The notes: generated by a model not told the origin, from the letters alone. DNA of 64,000 nucleotides from SAR202 cluster bacterium (GCA_013204585.1 JABMNL010000053.1:1-64000); one strand, 5' to 3'. Positions 18,695-28,638 are shown, counted from the first letter of the stretch. Program-made: numbers and translations.

Positions 18695-19900
18695 TTAGCA
18701 GTTGCCCAGTATGTGGCCCATCTTGGCTTTCTTGGTCTTCATGTACCTGCGGTTCTCGTCGTTTGCTTCAACTTCAACGGGTATCCGGTCCACAATCTCC
18801 AAGTCGAATCCTGATAGTCCGACGACTTTCTTGGGGTTGTTGGTCAGCAAGTTTAGCTTGCGGACACCCAAGTCTCGGAGAATCTGCGCCCCGACGCCGT
18901 AGTGTCGAAGGTCCGGCTCGAAACCGAGAGTCTCGTTGGCTTCTACGGTGTCCAGACCCTGATCCTGGAGTGAGTAGGCCTTAATCTTGTTGTGCAGACC
19001 AATCCCACGCCCTTCTTGGCGCATGTAAAGGAAGATGCCGTTGCCAGCTTCCGAGATTTGTTGGAGGGCTAAATCTATCTGCTCGCCGCAGTCGCAACGC
19101 AGACTGCCAAATACGTCGCCGGTGAGACATTCGCTGTGGATGCGCACCAATACAGGTTCGTCCTCAGTCCATTCCCCAATTGTTAAGGCAATGTGCTCGC
19201 CGGTATCCACATGGCTCTTATAGGCAACGGCCGTGAACTTGCCATATCGGGTTGGGAGGCGGGCCTCGGCCACTCGCTCAATCAGTCGCTCGGTACGTCG
19301 GCGGTGGGCGATAATCTGAGCGATGCTGAGAATCTTGAGGCCGTGGACTTCAGCGAACTCTTCCAAGACGGGCAGACGTGACATGCTGCCGTCTTCGTCC
19401 ATAATTTCGCAGACAATGCCAGCGGGGTACATGCCAGCTATCTCGCAGAGGTCAACCGCAGCTTCGGTATGACCGGCCCGGGCCAAAACGCCGCCGGGAT
19501 GGTACCGCAGCGGGAAAATGTGACCGGGACGGGTGAATTCCGTTGGCTTTGCTACCGGATCCAACATGGCTTTGATGGTGTTGGAGCGGTCTGTAGCGGA
19601 GATGCCGGTGGTGGTGCCAACATTGTAGTCAATGGACACAGTGAAGGCAGTTTGATTCTTTTCTGTGCCGTTCTCGCTGACCATCAGTGGCATCTGAAGT
19701 TCGTCCAAACGCTCGCCAATAATCGGCAGGCAAAGGAGACCGCGAGCGTGAGTTACGACGAAGTTGACGGCTTCTGGAGTCACCATCTCGGCGGCCATGA
19801 CCAAGTCGCCTTCGTTTTCTCTGTTCTCATCGTCAACCACGATGAGGAACCGGCCCGCTTTTAGCTCTTCGAGCCCTTCTTCAAGGCTGCACAGAGGCAT
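18695..19900 (-). CDS. ribBA: bifunctional 3,4-dihydroxy-2-butanone-4-phosphate synthase / GTP cyclohydrolase II
   Basis: VVDDENRENEGDLVMAAE and SECLTGDVFGSLRCDCGEQ...MRQEGRGIGL. Confidence 0.97.
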   Translation of the reverse strand: MPLCSLEEGLEELKAGRFLIVVDDENRENEGDLVMAAEMVTPEAVNFVVTHARGLLCLPIIGERLDELQMPLMVSENGTEKNQTAFTVSIDYNVGTTTGISATDRSNTIKAMLDPVAKPTEFTRPGHIFPLRYHPGGVLARAGHTEAAVDLCEIAGMYPAGIVCEIMDEDGSMSRLPVLEEFAEVHGLKILSIAQIIAHRRRTERLIERVAEARLPTRYGKFTAVAYKSHVDTGEHIALTIGEWTEDEPVLVRIHSECLTGDVFGSLRCDCGEQIDLALQQISEAGNGIFLYMRQEGRGIGLHNKIKAYSLQDQGLDTVEANETLGFEPDLRHYGVGAQILRDLGVRKLNLLTNNPKKVVGLSGFDLEIVDRIPVEVEANDENRRYMKTKKAKMGHILGNC

Positions 19901-19938
19901 GATTTTGTCCTTTCGGAGCGTAGCACTTCGGCCCGGAG

Positions 19939-20514
19939 TTACCGGTCCAGAAGACTCTCTACATACTTGGCTAGGATGTCCGCTTCTAAGTTCACCCGGT
20001 CCCCGACCGATAATGCAGCCAAATTAGTATTGCCCAAAGTAAATGGTATCACAGCTAATGTGAACGATGAAGCTCCTCTTTTTACCACGGTCAAACTGAT
20101 ACCGTCAACCGTAATGAATCCCTTCTCGACAATGTAGCGATTCAGTCGTTTTGGGGCCCTGACACGAAATATTACGGAGTCGCCATCTTGCTTGATTGAC
20201 ATTATACGGCCAGTTCCGTCCACGTGCCCTTGTACGATGTGGCCTCCCATCCGGTCGGTGACCAAAAGAGCCCGTTCTAGGTTCACCGGGCGTCCCTCGG
20301 ACAGGTCACCTAGGGAGGTCCGCCGCATGGTTTCCGGTGAGAGGTCTACGGAAAATTCGTTGCTGGTGAAGCTGACAGCGGTAAGGCAGGCCCCGTTCAC
20401 GGCAATGCTGTCGCCCAGCTTCAGGCCCTCAATGACCTTCGAAGCCCGGACGGTCATGGCATTGTTACTAATCTTGGCAACGACGCCGACTTCTTCAACG
20501 ATTCCCGTAAACAC
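19939..20514 (-). CDS. ribE: riboflavin synthase alpha chain
   Basis: MFTGIVEEVG and duplicated lumazine-binding domains (VNGACLT, VDGISLTV). Confidence 0.95.
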   Translation of the reverse strand: MFTGIVEEVGVVAKISNNAMTVRASKVIEGLKLGDSIAVNGACLTAVSFTSNEFSVDLSPETMRRTSLGDLSEGRPVNLERALLVTDRMGGHIVQGHVDGTGRIMSIKQDGDSVIFRVRAPKRLNRYIVEKGFITVDGISLTVVKRGASSFTLAVIPFTLGNTNLAALSVGDRVNLEADILAKYVESLLDR

Positions 20515-20565
20515 TTTATTCCTTTTTATTACGGGGCCCTAGGCCAAGTCTGGTTCTAATTGGCT

Positions 20566-21687
20566 CTAGCCCTGCAAATCTTGGTAATTATTCCCGCTAT
20601 CACGCTGTGGGTAACCAATTATGAGCCAATCCTGGCCTATTTGCTCCATTCGTGTGTGGGCCAGCCGCCAGGCGTTGGCCATGAGGGTTACTCCCTGGCC
20701 TTCAACCGGGGACAGGGACGTTTCGCCGCCCACAATTATGGGGGCGATGAAGGCGTAGACCTTGTCCACTAGCCCGCCGTCGAAGAATGCCCCGTGCACC
20801 GAGCCGCCACCCTCCACCAACAGGTTGACCACCCCTCTGGAACCCAGGTGAGCCAGCAATGCTGGCAAGTCTACTCGCCTGTCCTCTCCAGTGGGGAGCA
20901 CGACCACCTCTGCTCCCGCTTGCTCCAAGGCCTCGATTCGTCTGTCCGGGGCAGACTCGGTGGTGGCGATGAGCGTGGATCCCGGTTGCCGGAACATGAC
21001 GGCCCCGGTTGGGGTTTGGCAGGTGCTATCCAATACAACCCGAATCGGCTGGCGTTCCACGGGATTGCCGTCGTCGTCCCGGGAGGTCAAGTATGGGTCG
21101 TCCATCAACGCGGTGGTGACGCCGACCAATATGGCGTCGCAGGTCCGGCGCATTTGTTGGACAAATCCCCTGGCCTCGGGTCCGGTTACCCACTTGGAAT
21201 CGCCGGTGTGGGTGGCAATCTTCCCGTCCAGGGTCATGGCGAATTTGGTGGTGACGAACGGAGTGCCAGTGGCGATGTGCTTGGCGAATGCCTCGTACAA
21301 CTCACGCGCACCATCGGCCTCTTCCTCGACAACCTTGATGCCAGCGGCGGCCAGTTCGTCGCGTCCGTTTCCTGACACGGCGGGATTAGGGTCGATGACC
21401 GCGAAATGAACCTCCGCGATGCCCGCTTGAATGATTGCTTTGGTGCAGGGTGGGGTGCGTCCCCAGGTGCAGCAAGGCTCCAAGGTCGTGTAGAGGGTGG
21501 AGCCTTTGGCCAAGTCCGAGGCCTGTTTCAGGGCGACTATCTCGGCATGGTCGTGACCGGCGGGCTGTGTTGCGCCAACACCAATCTCAACCCCGTCTTT
21601 GACCAACACCGCGCCCACTGCGGGATTGGGGCTGGTAGCCCCCATAACCTCATGGGCCAATTCGACGGCCCGTTGCATATGGCTCAT
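20566..21687 (-). CDS. ribD: bifunctional diaminohydroxyphosphoribosylaminopyrimidine deaminase/reductase
   Basis: MGATSPNPAVGAVLVKDG; TTLEPCCTWGRTPPC; reductase domain. Confidence 0.96.
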   Translation of the reverse strand: MSHMQRAVELAHEVMGATSPNPAVGAVLVKDGVEIGVGATQPAGHDHAEIVALKQASDLAKGSTLYTTLEPCCTWGRTPPCTKAIIQAGIAEVHFAVIDPNPAVSGNGRDELAAAGIKVVEEEADGARELYEAFAKHIATGTPFVTTKFAMTLDGKIATHTGDSKWVTGPEARGFVQQMRRTCDAILVGVTTALMDDPYLTSRDDDGNPVERQPIRVVLDSTCQTPTGAVMFRQPGSTLIATTESAPDRRIEALEQAGAEVVVLPTGEDRRVDLPALLAHLGSRGVVNLLVEGGGSVHGAFFDGGLVDKVYAFIAPIIVGGETSLSPVEGQGVTLMANAWRLAHTRMEQIGQDWLIIGYPQRDSGNNYQDLQG

Positions 21688-21695
21688 GGCCTGGC

Positions 21696-22283
21696 TTAAG
21701 ATGCCGTGTCGGATTTAGTTCGGTCGAAATCCTGATGGAACCGGCTGGCGGTTGGGTCGGTCTGGCCCTGGTACTTGCTGCCCAGAGATTCGGAGCCATA
21801 AAGACGATCGGCTGGGGTGCTGAGGCGCAGGTATGAAATTTGGCCAATCTTCATGCCGTAGTAAAGGGTGATGGGCAGCCGGGCCAGGTTGCTCAATTCT
21901 AGGGTTAGATTCCCCCTCCAACCTGGGTCTACGAACCCGGCGGTGGAGTGAATCACCAGGCCGATGCGGCCCAGGCTGCTCTTGCCCTCTAGGCGGGCCA
22001 CCAAGTCATCGGGTAGCTCGATGTTCTCCAAGGTACTGCCGAGCACAAACTCGCCGGGATGGAGTATGAACGGGCTGTCGTCTTGAATCTCGACCATATG
22101 GGTCAGGTCGTCCAGGCTCTGTTTGACGTCGATATAGGGTCGGCGGGAGTTGGCGAAAACTAGGAGCTTACGGTCCAGGTGGAGGTCCACGCTGGCCGGT
22201 TGGATGTCATTTGGATCGAGAGGCGAGATTACGATACGCCCCTTGGCCAGCTCCTCTTTGATTGACCGGTCGCTTAAGACCAT
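21696..22283 (-). CDS. dcd: dCTP deaminase
   Basis: [12 protein letters not shown] start at 22283; [28 protein letters not shown]. Confidence 0.93.
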   Translation of the reverse strand: MVLSDRSIKEELAKGRIVISPLDPNDIQPASVDLHLDRKLLVFANSRRPYIDVKQSLDDLTHMVEIQDDSPFILHPGEFVLGSTLENIELPDDLVARLEGKSSLGRIGLVIHSTAGFVDPGWRGNLTLELSNLARLPITLYYGMKIGQISYLRLSTPADRLYGSESLGSKYQGQTDPTASRFHQDFDRTKSDTAS

Positions 22284-22391
22284 GTTTCTCCCGCTGTGAA
22301 TTCTAATGGGTAAATTATAATGGGTTATGGGTAGCGAAATTCTAGCAACCCTGGTATTGCCCCGCAAGTCGAATTGGCTGGAGTCGGCAGC

Positions 22392-22423
22392 AAAAAGGGC
22401 GGGGTTAATCAAAACCCCGCCCT
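22392..22423 (-). terminator. intrinsic terminator downstream of the dcd-rib region / upstream of dcd start
   Basis: Perfect stem GGGCGGGGTT-aatcaa-AACCCCGCCC with U-tract on the minus strand, so it terminates the SIMPL transcript. Confidence 0.85.
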
Positions 22424-22474
22424 AACGCCGTGGAATTTACTTAGCTTCTAGTTGCTTATTCCCCGTTATAAAAA

Positions 22475-23452
22475 CTAAGGGGCGATGTCGAAGACTCCCT
22501 GCACGCTCACGTTCACATCCAATTCTCCGGCCTGAATACTGGTGGACTGGTCGGCGGCGAACCCAGAGTATGCTTGAGACTCAAGCCTGGCGTAGGAAAC
22601 CGGAGAATTGCCACCGGTCTCGGTTAGGAAGACCAATTTCCCTAGTTCAACCCCGGCCGACTTGGCCATGGCCTTGGCTTTGGCCAGCATGTCGGCGATG
22701 GCTTCTTCTCGCGCCTCATTTTGGAGGGGCTTGTTGTCTTCGATGGTGAAATTGACGCCGTTGACGCGGGTTAGGTCTCCCGCGGCCTCGGTCACTCCGT
22801 CGATGATGGTACCCATGTTGTCCAGGTCGCGGATCTTAACTGACAAAGTGTTGGTCACCTGGTAACCGATGAGAATCCTTTCGAATTCCACCCGGCACTC
22901 GTTTCCCTTGGATTCTTGTACAACAATCATTTCCACAATGTCGCCAGACGCCCCAGGAACTGGCATAGGCGTTTCAGAAGTTGAGCCTTGATTAGAGGAA
23001 GCGTCGGTGCATTTGGTCACTTCCTGGTTGGTGTACCGGGGGCTAATGTTGAAGTAACTGGTCTGTATGTCCCGGTCTTCAATGTCGTTGTTCTTCAGGA
23101 CTACGATTGCGCTGGCGATTGCGCTGGCCGCTTGCCCACGGGCCTCAGACGCCGAGTCGGCCAGTGCTTCAACGCCTAGGTTAATGATGCCCAGATCCGG
23201 CGCACCGCTGGCCTTACCAGTTCCGTTGACCCAGATGCCGGTGCTGGCGCTGGAACCAGACTGGAGTAGCTGGGCGACCGCTGCGGAGCCACCGTTAGAA
23301 GACAACAGATTGGATAGGTCGGCTGGCGAAACTCCGCCGGCGGTTCCAGTCCCATCGTTGTTGCCGGAACTACAGGCCACCGCCAAGAGCAGGGCCAGGG
23401 CTGTTCCCAAGACGATTAGCATCTTTTTACTTTGTATTACTGCATGGAACAT
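22475..23452 (-). CDS. SIMPL domain-containing (DUF541) lipoprotein
   Basis: Lipobox LAVACSSG; GTGKASGAPDLGIINLGVEA; EARGQAASAIASAI; typical SIMPL pattern. Confidence 0.88.
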   Translation of the reverse strand: MFHAVIQSKKMLIVLGTALALLLAVACSSGNNDGTGTAGGVSPADLSNLLSSNGGSAAVAQLLQSGSSASTGIWVNGTGKASGAPDLGIINLGVEALADSASEARGQAASAIASAIVVLKNNDIEDRDIQTSYFNISPRYTNQEVTKCTDASSNQGSTSETPMPVPGASGDIVEMIVVQESKGNECRVEFERILIGYQVTNTLSVKIRDLDNMGTIIDGVTEAAGDLTRVNGVNFTIEDNKPLQNEAREEAIADMLAKAKAMAKSAGVELGKLVFLTETGGNSPVSYARLESQAYSGFAADQSTSIQAGELDVNVSVQGVFDIAP

Positions 23453-23493
23453 CGGTGTTCATCTCTCCTAAGTTTCTCGCCGACGTGGTTTGA

Positions 23494-23527
23494 AAATTTC
23501 GTTCGGCGGCAAATTTCGTTCGGCGGC
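23494..23527. repeat. 17-bp tandem duplication
   Basis: aaatttcgttcggcggc x2. Confidence 0.9.
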
Positions 23528-23619
23528 ATGGCTTACATCACTTAAGACGGAGGTGCGGTCGAAAAAGTTCCCGAGTTCCTCAAATTGGTGAATCGACGGG
23601 ACCGCCGGAGCACCGTGAC

Positions 23620-24597
23620 CTAAGCCGAGTCGCGGCGATTGGTGCGCCAGTGGAGTGCCAGCCCGACCGCGAAGGCCACAGTAAGCGCACCGGCACCTGC
23701 TTCTAACACCCGCCACCAGATTGAAGTGGGTCCGTTTGCGTTCTGGTCAAAAAACTCCGGCACAGGGGATTCTGCCGCAGCATCCGTGGGCAACGATTTT
23801 GCGGTTTCGTCCTGAGGTATGAAGACAGGCGGGCTCTCTCTGTAAGGTTCCGGTGCACTGGTCGTGCTCTGTGGCTCTTGAGATTGGCCGTCCTCCGGGG
23901 TATTGGAGGTTAGTCCTGGCTCAGCTCTTGCGGATTCGATGGGGGCGGTTGCCGAGTTCTGGGACTCTGAATCAGTCGAGGAAACCGCCGGAGCAGATGT
24001 TGGGGCAGCGAACCCCTCACCCTGTAAGACCGTGATGCCACCAGCTTGCTCGTCCGGTACTGCCGAATCGGCAGTGGCCGCAGCCGGAGCTTCGGCCGTC
24101 ATCGACGTCGGGGCCATTTCCGTATCGCCCAATCCGGAAGTGGCCTCGGCGGCTCCCCCAGATGTGCCGATGGTGGTGATTGTCTGGTCTGATTCGGGCG
24201 CGGGAGACATGGCGGTCACGGCAAAGTCCCGGCGGAGCGGGTCAGACGATAGTCCGCCGGTGGCGTCCATTGAAACCGTTACCGCCAGAGCAAGGGCGGC
24301 GACGGACGCTGCCCCGGCGTAAACCCAATTGGGTGCCCGTAATACTAAGAACGGTTGGGAACGCACCGGTTCCGGTGGCGGAGCGCTCATCACGAAGCTG
24401 CGGCGTGGTGTCTCCATGGGCAACTGCCGCATCATGGCCACCGTGGCTTGCAACTCTTCTAGCTCTTGGCGGCAGGCGTCACATTCCCCCAGCCGCTGTT
24501 CGACCCTTTCCAGGCCGGTTCCTTGCAGCCGTCCGTCCAGATACTCGCTGAGCGTGTCCTGGTTAATATGCTTATGTGCTGATTTAAATAGCCACAT
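23620..24597 (-). CDS. anti-sigma factor (zinc-finger N-terminus, one TM, long low-complexity segment)
   Basis: LSEYLDGRLQGTGLERVEQRLGECDACRQELEEL zinc-finger motif; directly downstream of the sigma gene. Confidence 0.85.
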   Translation of the reverse strand: MWLFKSAHKHINQDTLSEYLDGRLQGTGLERVEQRLGECDACRQELEELQATVAMMRQLPMETPRRSFVMSAPPPEPVRSQPFLVLRAPNWVYAGAASVAALALAVTVSMDATGGLSSDPLRRDFAVTAMSPAPESDQTITTIGTSGGAAEATSGLGDTEMAPTSMTAEAPAAATADSAVPDEQAGGITVLQGEGFAAPTSAPAVSSTDSESQNSATAPIESARAEPGLTSNTPEDGQSQEPQSTTSAPEPYRESPPVFIPQDETAKSLPTDAAAESPVPEFFDQNANGPTSIWWRVLEAGAGALTVAFAVGLALHWRTNRRDSA

Positions 24598-24604
24598 AGC
24601 TCTT

Positions 24605-25231
24605 CTACTCTTCTTGACGGAAGCGGGAGGGTAAAAGTTCCCCGGTCTGCCGGAGGTAGTCGCGGAGACCGCCCCGGCCACGGCTAACCCGAGACTTGAC
24701 GGTGCCTAGCGAACAATTCATGGACTCGGCCGCTTCTTCATAGCTAAGACCCTGCACGTCGACAAGCAAGATAGCCAACCGCTGGTCCGTTTGGAGGGTG
24801 TCCAGCCCGGCCTGGATGGTATCTCGGAGTTCCGATTGCTCGGCACGGTCTTCGGGCGATGGGTCTTTGGAGGGGATGTCCAAGGCGCTGGGGCCTTGCG
24901 GCTCTTCACCGTCGCCGGTGGGTAGCGGGTCCAACGAAATGGCAGGCCGGGCCTTGCGGGAACGAAGCATGTCCCGGCAGGTGTTGGAGACGATTCTTAG
25001 CATCCACGCGGTGAGGTTCTCGCCCCTAAATCGGTTATACGCGCGATAAGCCGAGACAAAGCTCTCTTGTACCGCGTCCTCCGCCAGAGCCCAGTCGCTC
25101 AGCATTCGGCGGGCCAAGTTATACGCCTGAATCTGGTGGGTCTCAATAACGCAGTTGAAACAGTTGACCTGTCCCGACTGGTCTTTGACCTGTAGGTTGG
25201 CGTGGGGTGACGTGTGGGTAATTAGGGCCAT
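24605..25231 (-). CDS. ECF-type RNA polymerase sigma factor
   Basis: Sigma70 r2 (AWMLRIVSNTCRDMLRSRK) and r4 (VDVQGLSYEEAAESMNCSLGTVKSRVSRGRGGLRD). Confidence 0.95.
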   Translation of the reverse strand: MALITHTSPHANLQVKDQSGQVNCFNCVIETHQIQAYNLARRMLSDWALAEDAVQESFVSAYRAYNRFRGENLTAWMLRIVSNTCRDMLRSRKARPAISLDPLPTGDGEEPQGPSALDIPSKDPSPEDRAEQSELRDTIQAGLDTLQTDQRLAILLVDVQGLSYEEAAESMNCSLGTVKSRVSRGRGGLRDYLRQTGELLPSRFRQEE

Positions 25232-25379
25232 CAACGAACGATATGCTGACTGGGGATGCGAACTGAGGCGACATGAGCGCCCCGCCACAAAATTTTACCG
25301 TGCCGCCGTCGGCTATCGTCCGTGTTTGCCGGTCTGATTTGCCCTGAATTACCCTTGGCCTAACTGCCCTTGCTGTGAA

Positions 25380-26609
25380 TTAGCCTTGGAAAGAAACCCT
25401 GCCGTCCAAAAGTCCACGGGCCATGACGAACTTGTGAATCTCGGAAGTTCCGCCGCCAATGCGCGCGTGGCGCAGAATGTGGTACCAGTGGGCGATGGGC
25501 AGGTCTAGGGTCTCTCCGGTTCCTCCGAAGACCTGCATTATCTTGTCGATGCTCCGCCAGCCCCATTCCCCGGCGCAGTACTTAATCATGGAGGCCTCGA
25601 CCCGCACATCTTCGTCGTTGTCGGCCCTGGTGGCTATCTCCCTGGTAGATGCACGAAGAGTCATGATGTCGATGTAAACATCGGTAAGCATCCATTGGAT
25701 GGCCTGGCGGTCGGCGATGGGCCGTCCGTAGGTTACCCGTTCCTTGGACCAAGCAATGGCCATCTCCAAAGCTCGACTCAGAATGCCGGTGGCCATGGAG
25801 CCGCGCAACAACCGGTCGTGGTGTACCAGCCATTTCTGTCCGAGGGTAAACCCCTGGCCAACCTCGCCCAGCACCTTGGTCCGGGGCACGCGGACGTTGT
25901 CCAGGTTAATGGTGAACTGCTGGGCCTTGGTGGGGTTTACCCAAAGCCGGATTGGGTCGAAGCTCATGCCTGGCGAAGGGTTGTCGACGATGAACATGGT
26001 GATGCCGCCGCGCTGTCGTTTTTCCGGGTCGGTCACCGCCTGCACCAGAATGTAATCGGCGGAGGCGGCGCCAGATATAAAGGTCTTGGTGCCGTTTAGC
26101 ACCCACTCATCGCCGTCTAACACTGCCCGTGTTTGCATCATTCCGCCGGGGTCGGAGCCAGCCTGGGGTTCGGTCTGACCGAAAGCGTAGTGCAGCCTGC
26201 CATCGACTGACGGCAGCAGGTACTCCCGTTCTTGTTCGGGGGTGGCCGCGCCAATCATCATCATCGGCACCGGAGAGGTCGGGAGTTGCACGATGCTCTT
26301 GTGCACTTCTTCGTCTAAGACAACGTGACCCAAGGCCCCCATGCCGCCGCCGCCGTATTCTTCGGGAACAAAGGATGTGTAGATACCGGTGTCTTTTGAG
26401 ACCTTGTTTAGGCGGTCCCAAGTCTCTTTGGGCAGGGTGCCTAGCAGTCCAGAAAGCGCCTCGGCGATTCCCCTGGGCGCGCCTTCATCTCCGCCTTCTT
26501 GGGACGGGTTGGCCAAGAACTCGGCCTCCAGCGGGTAGCATTCGTCTTTTACAATCTGTCGGATGGTGTTCTTAAGGGCATCAAGTTCAGGGGGGAGGCC
26601 AGCTTCCAT
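25380..26609 (-). CDS. acyl-CoA dehydrogenase family protein
   Basis: FGQTEPQAGSDPGGMMQTRA; RHARIGGGTSEIHKFVMARGLL. Confidence 0.94.
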   Translation of the reverse strand: MEAGLPPELDALKNTIRQIVKDECYPLEAEFLANPSQEGGDEGAPRGIAEALSGLLGTLPKETWDRLNKVSKDTGIYTSFVPEEYGGGGMGALGHVVLDEEVHKSIVQLPTSPVPMMMIGAATPEQEREYLLPSVDGRLHYAFGQTEPQAGSDPGGMMQTRAVLDGDEWVLNGTKTFISGAASADYILVQAVTDPEKRQRGGITMFIVDNPSPGMSFDPIRLWVNPTKAQQFTINLDNVRVPRTKVLGEVGQGFTLGQKWLVHHDRLLRGSMATGILSRALEMAIAWSKERVTYGRPIADRQAIQWMLTDVYIDIMTLRASTREIATRADNDEDVRVEASMIKYCAGEWGWRSIDKIMQVFGGTGETLDLPIAHWYHILRHARIGGGTSEIHKFVMARGLLDGRVSFQG

Positions 26610-26748
26610 GAGTACATTCTCCGTTGCGACTTGGTTTAGGCAACAAGAACATACGGCGCAGAGCGGCCCGAGGTCAACAGGTCAAAGGGATATGCGGGAG
26701 TTGGAGGAGCGGGGTCGCCGGAGAAGCGGGATTACGGATTTACGGAAT

Positions 26749-26792
26749 TACAGGAGCGCCTTTACGCCTTTACAGGAGCGCCTTTACGCCTT
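26749..26792. repeat. 22-bp tandem duplication
   Basis: tacaggagcgcctttacgcctt x2. Confidence 0.9.
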
Positions 26793-26998
26793 TAATGGAA
26801 GGGGCAGACGTATCTGAAGGCGCTGGTGGCGCGGCTGTCGTCTTTGGCAGTGCCAATTTGGTTGGTGTAGCTGCCGAAGGCGGTGTTGGACGCGCCAGGT
26901 TCTTCCGCCACAGCTTGGCTAATGGCCGCCGCTGCCGTGGCAACGATGGACAAGGACAGCAGTCCAATGACAAATATTGCGACTAGTTTCGGTTTCAT
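26792..26998 (-). CDS. small secreted peptide, hypothetical (68 aa)
   Basis: MKPKLVAIFVIGLLSLSIVATAAAAISQAVAEEPGASNTAFGSYTNQIGTAKDDSRATSAFRYVCPFH; signal-peptide-like N-terminus. Confidence 0.5.
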   Translation of the reverse strand: MKPKLVAIFVIGLLSLSIVATAAAAISQAVAEEPGASNTAFGSYTNQIGTAKDDSRATSAFRYVCPFH

Positions 26999-27235
26999 AA
27001 AAAAAACGGACTTCGAGCAAAACACGGACTTAAGGTCTGCTACACTATCGCCTGTCATATAATCGACGATGGGTTGTTATCAATTTTACACTGGCAGTCG
27101 GGTGAATTCTAGGGTGTAGGCCGAATTTTCAGGCTGTGGGACGGGCAAAGCGAGGGCAAGATTTTGAAGCTCTCATGCTAGAATAAAGCCCTATTTACGC
27201 TCATATGAACAACCCGCAGATTTCGGATTAGGCAG

Positions 27236-28594
27236 ATGCAATTCCGTAACCTCCCCAGTGTTGACAGTATTTTGGCTAACCAGGATGTGGCCGCCGCCGC
27301 CCAGTCCTATGACCGTGACTGGGTTGTCGACTTGGTCCGGGAGTCCCTAGATGCGGCGCGAGAGCAGATTAGGCAAGGCGGCGATTCGCCCGACGCCAAG
27401 CACATTGCCATGTCAGTCTGCCAGCGGATAGAAGACACCATGCGGGCCGAGCCGAGGCAGGTGATTAATGCCACTGGGGTGGTTATTCACACCAACCTGG
27501 GGCGCGCTCCTTTGAGCCGGGCCGCCATTGAAGCCGCCACCCAAGCAGCTCAAGGGTATTCCAACCTGGAACTGGACTTGTCCACCGGACGACGCGGTTC
27601 CCGGCAGGCCCATCTACAGTCGCTGTTATGCCAGATTACTGGCGCTGAAGCGGCCATGGCCGTCAATAACAACGCATCGGCCATGCTCTTGGGTCTGTCG
27701 GCGTTAGCCGCTGGCAAAGAGGTGATTGTCTCCCGGTCAGAGGCTGTGGAAATTGGTGGTGGGTTCCGAGTCCCAGATGTTCTGCGGCAGAGCGGCGGGA
27801 CTTTGGTAGATGTTGGCACCACCAACCGCACCTACGTCCGTGACTATGACGAGGCGGTTACCGAGAACACTGCCGCATTTTTGAAGGTCCACACCAGCAA
27901 TTTCCGGGTTGAGGGTTTCACCGCGTCCGTCGAAACCACAGATTTAGTGGAGGTGGGCCAGAGGCGCGGAATCCCAGTTCTCCACGACGTGGGCAGCGGT
28001 AGTCTGCTGCTGACCGAGAAATACGGCATGGCCCACGAGCCGACACCCCAAGAAAGCGTCAAGGACGGCTCCGGTCTGGTCTTTTTCTCAGGAGATAAGC
28101 TGCTGGGAGGCCCTCAGGCAGGGATTGTAGTCGGCAAGAAAGACTTGGTTGACCGGTTGGCGCGGCACCCGCTGGCCAGGGCGGTACGCATCGACAAGCT
28201 CAGCTTGGCCAGTCTAACCGCCACGTTGGTCCACTACCTACGCGGCGAGGCTGAGCAAGAGATACCGGTTTGGCGCATGATAGCTACGCCCGAGGCTGAC
28301 CTCAAGAAAAGGGCCGAGTCTTGGCAGTCGGGCTTGGAGTGTCCTTCATTGGTGGTAGAGAGCCGGTCGGCAGTCGGCGGTGGCAGCCTCCCCGGAGAGA
28401 CCCTACCGTCTTGGGTGCTATCAATAGACTGTCAGGAGACCGGGCCGGAAGAAGTAATGCGTCGTTTACGGGAGTGCAATCCCCCGGTGGTCGCCCGGAT
28501 TGATGAAGACCGTGTATTGTTGGACCCGCGCACCGTTCTGCCCGAAGAGGATGGGCCGTTGCTGGACGCGTTACGGTCTGCGGTAGCCCAATGA
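27236..28594 (+). CDS. selA: L-seryl-tRNA(Sec) selenium transferase
   Basis: INATGVVIHTNLGRAPLS; FFSGDKLLGGPQAGIVVGKKDLV PLP-lysine region; LPSVDSIL N-terminus. Confidence 0.95.
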   Translation: MQFRNLPSVDSILANQDVAAAAQSYDRDWVVDLVRESLDAAREQIRQGGDSPDAKHIAMSVCQRIEDTMRAEPRQVINATGVVIHTNLGRAPLSRAAIEAATQAAQGYSNLELDLSTGRRGSRQAHLQSLLCQITGAEAAMAVNNNASAMLLGLSALAAGKEVIVSRSEAVEIGGGFRVPDVLRQSGGTLVDVGTTNRTYVRDYDEAVTENTAAFLKVHTSNFRVEGFTASVETTDLVEVGQRRGIPVLHDVGSGSLLLTEKYGMAHEPTPQESVKDGSGLVFFSGDKLLGGPQAGIVVGKKDLVDRLARHPLARAVRIDKLSLASLTATLVHYLRGEAEQEIPVWRMIATPEADLKKRAESWQSGLECPSLVVESRSAVGGGSLPGETLPSWVLSIDCQETGPEEVMRRLRECNPPVVARIDEDRVLLDPRTVLPEEDGPLLDALRSAVAQ

Positions 28595-28638
28595 TTCGCC
28601 TGCTAAGCAATGCAGAAATATACCGATAAGGAACCTGG

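Noticed and set aside
22284-22412. N-terminal extension of dcd
   Set aside because: It would run through a strong terminator hairpin at 22392-22423; dcd orthologs start at MVLSDRSI.
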